A stretch of 38,427 nucleotides of DNA from contig DASZYF010000043.1 of NCBI GenBank assembly GCA_035545535.1, positions 1-38,427 of the forward strand. The letters run 5' to 3'. The notes beneath the pieces were generated by a model. That model worked only from the letters and a program-made list of their open reading frames with translations. It was not told where the DNA came from and searched no databases. Positions 32,080 through 38,427 of this stretch are shown one piece after another. Position 1 is the stretch's first letter. The number at the start of each line of letters is the position of its first letter. This DNA is from DASZYF01 sp035545535. GTDB taxonomy: Bacteria > Actinomycetota > Actinomycetes > Mycobacteriales > CAJCIY01. The position numbers and the translations under genes were made by a program.

Positions 32080-32508
32080 TCAGGACCGGACGTAGGCCTC
32101 GAGCTGGTCGCGTTCGGTCTGCAGCTCGTCGATGCGGTTCTTCACGACGTCGCCGATGCTCACGATGCCGACCAGCGCGCCGTCGACGACGACCGGCACG
32201 TGCCGGATGCGCCGCTCGGTCATCTCGCGGGCGAGGTCCTCGACGAGCGTCTCGGGCGCCGCGCTGTGCACGTCGACCGTCATGATCTCCGCGACCCGCC
32301 ACTGGAGCACCTCGGCCCCCGCCGAGTGCAGGCGGCGCACGATGTCGCGCTCGCTGACGATCCCCGCGACCGTGCTCCCGTCGCCGCTGACCACGAGCGC
32401 ACCCACGTGGTGCTCCGCCAGCTCGGCGATGAGGTCGGTGACGTACGCATCGGGCGAGATCGTGTGGGCGCCCGAGCCCTTGGTCCGCAGCACGTCCGAG
32501 ATCCGCAC
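32080..32508 (-). CDS. Two-CBS-domain protein
   Basis: The product is 142 aa made of two CBS domains (about 8-65 and 72-130): VGALVVSGDGSTVAGIVSERDIVRRL and IRHVPVVVDGALVGIVSIGDVVK. Such pairs bind adenosyl ligands (AMP, ATP, SAM) and act as energy sensors. GGAGG lies 5 nt before GTG 32508; an ATG at 32541 adds 11 Arg/Gly residues without a ribosome site. Partner unknown. Confidence 0.9.
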   Translation of the reverse strand: MRISDVLRTKGSGAHTISPDAYVTDLIAELAEHHVGALVVSGDGSTVAGIVSERDIVRRLHSAGAEVLQWRVAEIMTVDVHSAAPETLVEDLAREMTERRIRHVPVVVDGALVGIVSIGDVVKNRIDELQTERDQLEAYVRS

Positions 32509-32616
32509 GTCGCCCTCCGAGCCTCGTCGGGTTCCCCGCATGCGGCCGGACCGCCGCCTGCCGTGTGGGGGACGCTACGCCGGACGCCCCGCCAGGAGGG
32601 GGACGCCTGCGCGACC

Positions 32617-32622
32617 TACCCT
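32617..32622 (+). promoter_or_regulatory. -10 element, probable leaderless start at 32629
   Basis: TACCCT (TANNNT) ends 6 nt before GTG 32629; no Shine-Dalgarno sequence is present. Confidence 0.45.
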
Positions 32623-32628
32623 CGCCGT

Positions 32629-32868
32629 GTGGACATCCGGGCCAACCGGGGCGCCCTGCTGGCGCTCGGCATCGGCGTGACGCTGGTGCCCGGCTTCGCG
32701 GTGTTCCTCGTGCTGCGCGCCGTCGGCGTGGGCGTCGGACCGGCGGGCCTGCTCGGCCTGCTGCTCATCTTCGTCGGCTGCTTCGCGTTCAGCGGCTGGG
32801 CGTGGAGCGGCGTCGGCCGGGCCCCGTCCCCGGCGCAGCCCGCGACCCGACAGGAGGACGATGACTGA
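32629..32868 (+). CDS. Small two-helix membrane protein
   Basis: The product is 79 aa: two hydrophobic helices (about 8-30 and 37-57) and a short acidic tail (QEDDD). No family recognised. It overlaps the DUF4229 gene by 8 nt, whose ribosome site AGGAGG lies in its last codons, so the two are co-expressed. Start set by the leaderless promoter pattern. Confidence 0.72.
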   Translation: MDIRANRGALLALGIGVTLVPGFAVFLVLRAVGVGVGPAGLLGLLLIFVGCFAFSGWAWSGVGRAPSPAQPATRQEDDD

Positions 32869-33220
32869 CCCCGCGAGCGTCCCGGAGGCCCGACCGCAGC
32901 TCAGCCGGCTGGCCTTGCGCTACACCGGCCTGCGGTTCGGCGTCTTCGCCGTCTGCTTCGGCGTGGGGTGTGCGGTCATGCTGCCGCTCGACGGCTCGTC
33001 CGCACCGACCTTCTTCAAGGCCGCGCTCATCGCCGCCGTCCTCTCCCTCCCGATCTCGTTCGTGCTCGGCCGCGACCTGCGGGCGCAGATCGCGGCGGGC
33101 ATCGAGGACCAGCGCTCCGCCAGCCGGGCGCGCGCCGACGACGACGCCGCCCGCGTCGCCGCCGCGCGTGCCCGCCGGCAGCGCAGCACCGACGCCGCGA
33201 CGGACCAGCCGGTCCAGTAG
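32861..33220 (+). CDS. DUF4229 family membrane protein
   Basis: The product is 119 aa. Two membrane helices (about 22-45 and 52-70) follow LSRLALRYTGLRFGVF; the C-terminus is charged and Arg/Ala-rich (coiled-coil-like). It resembles DUF4229, a small actinobacterial family often seen near menaquinone genes, which fits this locus. ATG 32861 has AGGAGG 3 nt upstream, a tight spacing, and overlaps the preceding gene. Confidence 0.78.
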   Translation: MTDPASVPEARPQLSRLALRYTGLRFGVFAVCFGVGCAVMLPLDGSSAPTFFKAALIAAVLSLPISFVLGRDLRAQIAAGIEDQRSASRARADDDAARVAAARARRQRSTDAATDQPVQ

Positions 33221-33321
33221 CGACGTCGTCGCCAGCAGCACCGGCGCGGCCGGTGTCGGCTGGCCCGATCGGCCCCAGCCACGCGCGTTCCTCAGGGGCA
33301 TAAGAACGCGCACTCCTCACT

Positions 33322-33342
33322 CGGACGGCCGACGGCCGTCCG
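33322..33342 (+). terminator. Possible hairpin terminator after DUF4229 gene
   Basis: CGGACGGCC-GAC-GGCCGTCCG is a perfect 9-bp stem with a 3-nt loop, 101 bp past the DUF4229 stop and before the next promoter region. No T-run follows. Confidence 0.5.
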
Positions 33343-33358
33343 GGTGGTTCTGCGCCCA

Positions 33359-33401
33359 CGGTGTTCACACCGGGGGTCCAACCGGACGACTGTGCTCACA
33401 G
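33359..33401. promoter_or_regulatory. Paired palindromes, likely operators
   Basis: CGGTGT-TC-ACACCG (33359-33372) and CTGTG-CT-CACAG (33390-33401) share the direct core GTGYTCACA, 31 bp apart (about three helix turns). They lie 28-70 bp before the ATG of the unknown gene at 33429, where a repressor would act. No regulator is identified. Confidence 0.5.
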
Positions 33402-33428
33402 GACCGTCGAACCCGCGGAGGACCGCTG

Positions 33429-33779
33429 ATGAACAGCACCGGAGAGCTGGTCGTGCACGCCGTCGCGTGCGGGTGCAGCGGGGCGGTGCGCGGCGAGGTC
33501 GCACGGCTCGTGCAGGGCGCCGACAGCCGACTGATGCGCTACGGCCATGACCGCGCCGAGCTGTCGGTCATCGCGGGCGCGCTCGCGCACAGCGACAAGG
33601 AGCTCGCCGTCACGATGGCGCAGATGCCCGAGGAGATCCGCGACGCCGCGGTGCGCCAGCTCGACGACGCCTTGTCGATCGAGGGCCGCGACTCCATCGA
33701 GCGCATGGCCGCGAGCAACTTCCGCCGCGAGGCGGCCCGCGTCATCGAGCTGATCGGCACGCCGCAGCTCATCGCGTAG
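33429..33779 (+). CDS. Hypothetical helical protein of 116 aa
   Basis: The protein is mostly alpha-helical by composition. Near the start are Cys14 and Cys16 (HAVACGCSGAV), a possible metal or redox pair. Further on are helices with SVIAGALAHSDKELAVTM and MPEEIRDAAVRQLDDALS. No signal peptide and no family recognised. GGAGG lies 7 nt before ATG 33429. It stands alone, with paired palindromes upstream, so it is probably tightly regulated. Confidence 0.72.
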   Translation: MNSTGELVVHAVACGCSGAVRGEVARLVQGADSRLMRYGHDRAELSVIAGALAHSDKELAVTMAQMPEEIRDAAVRQLDDALSIEGRDSIERMAASNFRREAARVIELIGTPQLIA

Positions 33780-33889
33780 AGATCTCGGCACGTGAGGTCC
33801 GCGGGGTCCGTCACCGGCCCGACCCACGCACGAAACGAGCACGACACCCGCTCGCCCTAGCGTCAGCCCGCCGGCGACGGGCGGAGGCG

Positions 33890-34942
33890 ATGGTGCAGGT
33901 AGGTGCAGCGCGGGCGACGGTCCCGAGGCTCCACGACCTTCCGGCGACACCGGACACCGTGCGCTGGGGCTTCTTCGACCGCGACGTTCCCCCGGTGCTC
34001 ACCGTCGGGTCGGGGGACCTCGTGCGGATCCGCACGCTGACGCACCACTGCGGTGACGCCCCCGACCTGCTCATGGACGACGAGATCCGTGCGGTCTACG
34101 GCGGGGTGGGCGACAGGGGCCCGGGCCCGCACATCCTCACGGGTCCGATCGCGGTCGACGGTGCCCGGCCGGGCGACACGCTCTCGGTCCGGATCCTCAC
34201 CGCCGAGCCGCGGCTCCCGTACGGGTCGAACCTCGCGGCGCACTGGGGTCACCTCTACGACATGTTCGCCAAGGAACGGGTGACCGTGTACGCGTTCGAC
34301 CTCGTGAGCGGCACGGCCCGGGCCGCGTTCGCCTACGACTGGAAGATGACGCCCCTCGCCGACGCGCCCGGGACGATCGTCGAGCCGGGGAGCGTCGTGC
34401 GCGAGCCGGCGCTCGACGGCGTCGTCGTCCCGCTGCGCCCGCACTTCGGGACGATGGGGGTCGCGCCCGCCGCCCCGGGCCGGCACAGCAGCGTGCCGCC
34501 GGGCGACCACGGCGGCAACATCGACAACTGGCGGATCGGTGCGGGAGCGACGATGCACTACCCCGTGCAGGTCGAGGGCGCTCTCCTGTCGGTCGGCGAT
34601 CCGCACGTGTCGCAGGGCGACGGCGAAGTGAGCGGCACCGCACTCGAGGCATCGCTCGACGGGTTGCTCGAGCTGACGGTGCGCACCGACCTCGGCTTCG
34701 CCTACCCGGTGCTCGAGACCGCCGACGTGTGGTCGGTGCACGGGTTCGGCGACGACCTCGACGCGGCGATGCGGGCGGCGGCCGAGCGGATGCTCGACCT
34801 GCTGGGTCGATCGTTCGACCTGTCGCGCGACGATGCGTACTCGCTGATGAGCGTGGCCGTCGACTTCACGGTCACCCAGGTCGTCGACGGGCGCCAGGGG
34901 GTGCACGCGACGGTCGCGAAGCGACTGTTCGCGGGTGGGTGA
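33890..34942 (+). CDS. Acetamidase/formamidase family protein
   Basis: The product is 350 aa. Family blocks seen: THHCGDAPDLLMDDE near the N-terminus, GPHILTGPIAVDGARPGDTL, the metal-site stretch PGDHGGNIDNW, and LTVRTDLGFAYPVLET. It would hydrolyse a short amide or formamide to acid and ammonia. GGAGG is only 2 nt before ATG 33890 but 5 nt before GTG 33893, so the true start may be two codon positions apart at most. TAGCGT at 33858-33863 is a possible -10. It overlaps the RidA gene by 4 nt, suggesting one nitrogen-compound pathway. Confidence 0.9.
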   Translation: MVQVGAARATVPRLHDLPATPDTVRWGFFDRDVPPVLTVGSGDLVRIRTLTHHCGDAPDLLMDDEIRAVYGGVGDRGPGPHILTGPIAVDGARPGDTLSVRILTAEPRLPYGSNLAAHWGHLYDMFAKERVTVYAFDLVSGTARAAFAYDWKMTPLADAPGTIVEPGSVVREPALDGVVVPLRPHFGTMGVAPAAPGRHSSVPPGDHGGNIDNWRIGAGATMHYPVQVEGALLSVGDPHVSQGDGEVSGTALEASLDGLLELTVRTDLGFAYPVLETADVWSVHGFGDDLDAAMRAAAERMLDLLGRSFDLSRDDAYSLMSVAVDFTVTQVVDGRQGVHATVAKRLFAGG

Positions 34943-35346
34943 GCGGCGTGCGCGCCTGGGTCCTCGGAGCGGCCGACGGCGTGCCGGACGCGATCGCTCC
35001 CTTCAGCCAGGCGGTCGCGCACGGTGACGTGCTGCACGTGACCGGGCAGATGCCCATCGACCCGTCGACCGGAGCGCTGGTGCCGGGCGGCGTGCGCGAG
35101 CAGACCGACCAGGTCCTGCGCAACCTCGCCCAGGTGCTGCAGCACTGCGGAACCTCGCTGGACGCCGTCGTCTGCGTGCGCGCCTACCTCACGTCGTTCG
35201 ACGACTACGCCGCGTTCAACGCGGCATACGCAGCCTGGTTCCGCGAGCCCTACCCGGCGCGCACGTGCATCGGCGTCACCGGCCTCGCGCTCGGCGCGCT
35301 CGTCGAGATCGACCTGACCGCCACGCGGGACGGCACGACCCGCTGA
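34939..35346 (+). CDS. RidA family (YjgF/YER057c) deaminase-type protein
   Basis: The product is 135 aa, one RidA domain: DAIAPFSQAVAHGDVLHVTGQ at the start, QTDQVLRNLAQVLQHCG in the middle, and PARTCIGVTGLALGALVEI at the end, where the conserved Arg (in PARTCIGV) would bind the imine substrate. It hydrolyses reactive enamine/imine intermediates. GTG 34939 overlaps the amidase stop by 4 nt, so the pair likely handles the same substrate flow. Confidence 0.92.
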   Translation: MSGVRAWVLGAADGVPDAIAPFSQAVAHGDVLHVTGQMPIDPSTGALVPGGVREQTDQVLRNLAQVLQHCGTSLDAVVCVRAYLTSFDDYAAFNAAYAAWFREPYPARTCIGVTGLALGALVEIDLTATRDGTTR

Positions 35347-35382
35347 GCAACCGCGCGCCGGCCTGCGTGCCAGGCTCTCGAT

Positions 35383-36570
35383 GTGGCCGAGGCACCCCGG
35401 CGCCCGCGGGCGCGCTGGCCCTGGGCCGACGTGCCGGCCGAGATCGCGCCGCTGCTGCGCCCCCGGCTGCCTCCGGTCGGCGACGACATCGTCGCCGCGG
35501 TCATCGCCGAGGTGCCGGAGTACGCGCGCCCGCTGACCGGTGACTTCGGCCGCCTGATCCGGGAGGGCGTGCGCGTGGCGCTCGACCAGTTCGCCGACCT
35601 GCTCGGGCACGACGACGAGCTGCCCGACCTCAAGCTCTACCGGGTGCTCGGGCGCGGCGAGCTGCGCGAGGGCCGCACGCTCGATGCGCTGCAGTCCGCG
35701 TACCGCATCGGCGCGCGGGTCGCGTGGAGGCACGTCGCTGAAGGGGGACAGGCCGAAGGCCTCCCACCGCCGGTCCTCTACCGGCTGGCCGAGGCGATCT
35801 TCGCCTACATCGACCAGCTGTCGGCCGCCTCGGTCGAGGGGTACGCGCAGGAGCAGGCCACGCGCGCCGGCTCGGCGCAGCTGCGTCGCCAGACGCTCGT
35901 CGAGCTGATCGCGCGGTGGCCACCGGCCGACCCGGCGGACATCGACAAGGCTGCCGGCGCGGCGGACTGGCCGCTGCCGCAGACGGTGGCGGCGGTCGTC
36001 GCCGGCGCGGCGGATCCCGTCGCACTGGCGCGGCGCCTGCCGGTCGGCACGGTCGGCGGCGAGCTCGAGGTCGGCGCCGTCCTGCTGGTGCCCGACCCGG
36101 ACGGTCCCGGCCGCGCGCGCCAGACCGTGAACGCGCTCGGCGACCGCCCGGCGGTGGTGGGACCGACGGTGCCGTGGGCGCAGGCGCACCAGTCGCTCGC
36201 TCGGGCGCGAGCGGCGTGGCCGCTGCTCGCCGCCGGCGCACTGGGTGACGAGCCGGTCGTGCGCGCCGACGACCACCTCGTCGCGCTCCTGCTGGCCGCC
36301 GATCCGGCGCTCGCCCGCGACCTCGTCACCCGACACCTCGCGCCGTTGGCCGCGCTGCCGTCCGGGGTCCGCGCGCGGCTCGAGCCGACGCTGCGCGCCT
36401 GGCTCGACGCGCACGGCGACGTCTCGGTCGCCGCCGAGTCCCTCGGCGTGCACGCGCAGACCGTCCGCTACCGGCTCGCGCAGCTGCACGAGGCGTTCGG
36501 CACCGCACTCGACGATCCGGTCCAGCGGCTGGCGATCGCCCTCGCCCTGCGGGTGGCGCGCGGCGCCTAG
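35383..36570 (+). CDS. PucR-type helix-turn-helix transcriptional regulator
   Basis: The product is 395 aa. The C-terminal PucR HTH (about 340-390) reads GDVSVAAESLGVHAQTVRYRL. The N-terminal 170 residues form a helical sensor domain (GRTLDALQSAYRIGARVAWR), then a GGDEF-like-fold middle region typical of CdaR/PucR proteins. GTG 35383 follows CAGGCT by 6 nt, with no ribosome site. It converges on the desaturase gene; similar regulators are frequent next to actinobacterial desaturase/reductase pairs, so control of acyl desaturation is possible but not shown. Confidence 0.87.
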   Translation: MAEAPRRPRARWPWADVPAEIAPLLRPRLPPVGDDIVAAVIAEVPEYARPLTGDFGRLIREGVRVALDQFADLLGHDDELPDLKLYRVLGRGELREGRTLDALQSAYRIGARVAWRHVAEGGQAEGLPPPVLYRLAEAIFAYIDQLSAASVEGYAQEQATRAGSAQLRRQTLVELIARWPPADPADIDKAAGAADWPLPQTVAAVVAGAADPVALARRLPVGTVGGELEVGAVLLVPDPDGPGRARQTVNALGDRPAVVGPTVPWAQAHQSLARARAAWPLLAAGALGDEPVVRADDHLVALLLAADPALARDLVTRHLAPLAALPSGVRARLEPTLRAWLDAHGDVSVAAESLGVHAQTVRYRLAQLHEAFGTALDDPVQRLAIALALRVARGA

Positions 36571-36610
36571 CGCGGGTGCTCGTCCGGGGCGCCAGGCCCG
36601 GCGGTTCCGG

Positions 36611-37723
36611 TCAGGCCGCGATGAGGCGCTGCGGCACAGGGGCGCTCGGCACAGCAGCGGTGACCTTCGGGGGGAGCGCGAGCCGCAGCACGCGCTTCCA
36701 CGTCGAGAGGTACTGCGTGTGCAGCGGGCCGCTCGTGTAGGGCAGGTCGTAGCGCTCGCAGATCTCGCGCACGCGCGGCGAGATCTCCTGGTAGCGGTTG
36801 CTGGGCAGGTCCGGGAACAGGTGGTGCTCGATCTGGAAGGACAGGTTCCCCGTCATCAGGTGCATGAGCGGACCGCCGTCGATGTTCGCCGAGCCGAGCA
36901 GCTGACGCACGTACCAGCCGCCGCGGGTCTCGTCCTCGATGTCGTCGACGCTGAACATCTCGGCGCCGTCGGGGAAGTGGCCGCAGAAGATGACGACGTT
37001 CGACCACAGGTTGCGCACGAGGTTCGCCGTCGCGTTGGCCGCGAGCGTCGGGATGAACGACGGACCGGACAGCAGCGGGTGCACGACGTAGTCCTTGAGC
37101 ACCTGGCCCGAGGCCTTCTTCACGAGCCGCTTCGCGTTGCGGCCGATGTCGGCCCACGTGCGCCGACCCTCGCGCAGCTCGTCGAGCTCGAGGTCGTAGA
37201 GCGCGATGCCCCACTGGAAGAACGCTGCGAGCACGACGTTGAACGCCGGCTGGAGCAGGTGGACCGGGTGCCAGCGCTGGTCCTCCGACATCCGCATGAT
37301 CGTGTAGCCGACGTCGCGGTCCCGGCCGACGACGTTCGTCCACGTGTGGTGCAGGTCGTTGTGCGAGTGCTTCCAGCCCTCGGCGGCCGAGACGTTGTCC
37401 CACTCCCACGTCGTGGAGTGGATGGCCGGGTCCCGCATCCAGTCCCACTGGCCGTGCAGGACGTTGTGCCCGATCTCCATGTTCTCGAGGACCTTCGCGG
37501 CGGACAGCGCGACGGTGCCGGCGATCCAGGCGGGCGGGAACGCGCTCGCAAGCAGCGTGGCCCGGCCGGCGAGCTCGAGGCGGCGCTGCAGGGCGATGAC
37601 GCGGCGCACGTAGGCGGCGTCGTCGGCGCCGAGCGAGCCGAGCACCTCGGCCCGGATGGCGTCCATCTCGGCGCCGAACGCCTCGACGTCCGCGGGGGAC
37701 ATGCGGGAGAGCGTGGTGGTCAT
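36611..37723 (-). CDS. Membrane acyl-lipid/acyl-CoA desaturase (DesA3-like)
   Basis: The product is 370 aa with the three His boxes that hold the di-iron site: H86-NVL-H90, H119-S-H121-NDL-H125-H126 and Q297-IE-H300-H301. Membrane helices lie between them (for instance about 58-80 and 170-190). It would put a cis double bond in saturated acyl chains, using electrons from the reductase encoded just upstream (25 bp away, same strand). GAGAGGAG precedes ATG 37723 at good spacing; the longer frame to 37816 is not supported. Confidence 0.93.
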   Translation of the reverse strand: MTTTLSRMSPADVEAFGAEMDAIRAEVLGSLGADDAAYVRRVIALQRRLELAGRATLLASAFPPAWIAGTVALSAAKVLENMEIGHNVLHGQWDWMRDPAIHSTTWEWDNVSAAEGWKHSHNDLHHTWTNVVGRDRDVGYTIMRMSEDQRWHPVHLLQPAFNVVLAAFFQWGIALYDLELDELREGRRTWADIGRNAKRLVKKASGQVLKDYVVHPLLSGPSFIPTLAANATANLVRNLWSNVVIFCGHFPDGAEMFSVDDIEDETRGGWYVRQLLGSANIDGGPLMHLMTGNLSFQIEHHLFPDLPSNRYQEISPRVREICERYDLPYTSGPLHTQYLSTWKRVLRLALPPKVTAAVPSAPVPQRLIAA

Positions 37724-37748
37724 CGGGTCTCCTCTCGAAGGGCCGGCG

Positions 37749-38427
37749 TCAGGCGCCGAGCTCGCACGGGCCGGCGGCGGCGCTGACGCACGTCTGCACG
37801 TACGTCGTCGCGTCACCGGGCACGGCGGTGGTGGTGTCGCCCGTGCGCAGGTCGCGCACCGAGCCGGACAGCAGGGGGACGACGCAGCCGCGGCAGATGC
37901 CCATGCGGCATCCGCTCGGCATCAGCACGCCCGCGTCCTCGCCGGTGGCGAGCAGCGTCGTCGCGCCGACGGCCTCGGCGACGCGGCCGCTCTTCGCGAA
38001 CGTCACCTCTCCGCCGTCGCCGTCGGCGGCGAGCACCAGCGGACGGAACCGCTCGATGCGGAGCTCGGCGCCGAGCCCGGCTGCGTCCCAATGGTTCTCG
38101 GCCGCCGCGAGCAGGCCGGCCGGGCCGCACGCCCACGTCGCGCGCTCGCGCCAGTCCGGCACGATCGTGTCCAGCTCGGCGATGTCGAGCAGGCCCTCGA
38201 CGTCGGTGTGGCGCTCGATGAGCGTGATGCGGCCGGCGGCCGCGAGGGCCCGCAGCTCGTCGCCGAAGATGACGTCGTCGCGGGTGAGCGCGGAGTGCAG
38301 CACGACCGCATCGGCGAGCCGGTGGCTGCGCAGCATCCCCATCACGGGCGTGATGCCGCTGCCGCCGGTGAGGAACAGGACCTTCGCCGGCAGGACGTCG
38401 GGGAGCACGAACTCGCCCTCGGGCTCG
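37749..38427 (-). CDS. Ferredoxin reductase-type electron-transfer protein (5' truncated by window edge)
   Basis: The frame is open to the window edge, so the N-terminal FAD domain is missing; EPEGEFVLPD at the edge is the usual link into the NAD(P) domain. Visible: FLTGGSGITPVMGML (nucleotide binding), TWACGPAGLL, and a C-terminal plant-type [2Fe-2S] domain with Cys in GCRMGICRGC and a distal Cys in VQTCVS. It would pass electrons from NAD(P)H to the desaturase that follows 25 bp later, as in the DesA3/Rv3230c pair of mycobacteria. Confidence 0.92.
   Translation of the reverse strand, partial: EPEGEFVLPDVLPAKVLFLTGGSGITPVMGMLRSHRLADAVVLHSALTRDDVIFGDELRALAAAGRITLIERHTDVEGLLDIAELDTIVPDWRERATWACGPAGLLAAAENHWDAAGLGAELRIERFRPLVLAADGDGGEVTFAKSGRVAEAVGATTLLATGEDAGVLMPSGCRMGICRGCVVPLLSGSVRDLRTGDTTTAVPGDATTYVQTCVSAAAGPCELGA

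Overview
This is a GC-rich (roughly 70 % or more) stretch of an actinobacterial chromosome. GTG starts, 4-nt ATGA/GTGA overlaps, a rex-hem operon, class-E sortase signals (LAYTG), a BldN-type sigma factor and futalosine-route menaquinone genes all point to a differentiating or filament-related actinomycete. Genus cannot be called. No rRNA, tRNA, CRISPR array, phage gene or insertion sequence was seen; the window reads as core chromosome with a few accessory genes.

Layout. (1) 1-6.6 kb, minus strand: two secreted, sortase-anchored surface proteins of one novel-looking family, each with its own promoter region and (for both) a strong hairpin terminator; then a membrane protein with a DUF5667-like region (RsbN-like anti-sigma candidate), a BldN-type ECF sigma factor and a single-domain response regulator. 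The promoter CGTCAC-N16-CGTTGA lies before the anti-sigma gene and a near copy before the first surface gene. (2) 6.8-10.9 kb, plus: class A penicillin-binding protein, AMP-forming acyl-CoA ligase, small glutaredoxin-like protein. (3) 11-22.7 kb, plus: rex-hemA-hemC-hemD-hemB-hemL, a histidine phosphatase, then the System II cytochrome c maturation set resA-ccdA-resB-ccsB, headed by a perfect Rex operator. Haem synthesis and haem attachment to cytochromes are thus placed behind an NADH/NAD+ sensor. (4) 22.7-25.3 kb: DUF885 metallopeptidase-like gene, a tandem hairpin repeat, a GNAT enzyme and a PLDc_N membrane protein. (5) 25.4-33.2 kb: menaquinone (futalosine) genes mqnL/ubiD-like, mqnP/ubiA-like, ubiX-like and mqnE, interrupted by an ArsR/SRPBCC pair, a TIGR03086-type protein, a 43-residue small ORF, an Lrp regulator and a CBS protein, ending with a DUF4229 membrane protein. 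(6) 33.4-38.4 kb: an unknown 116-aa protein behind paired palindromes, an acetamidase/RidA pair, a PucR-type regulator, and an acyl desaturase with its ferredoxin-reductase partner, cut by the window edge.

Regions 3 and 5 together supply the haem, c-type cytochromes and quinone of the respiratory chain. Region 1 is the most interesting: it looks like a BldN-RsbN developmental switch wired to non-chaplin, wall-anchored coat proteins.

Many monocistronic genes have an NANNNT hexamer 6-7 nt before the start codon and no Shine-Dalgarno sequence, which suggests widespread leaderless transcripts and helped to choose starts.
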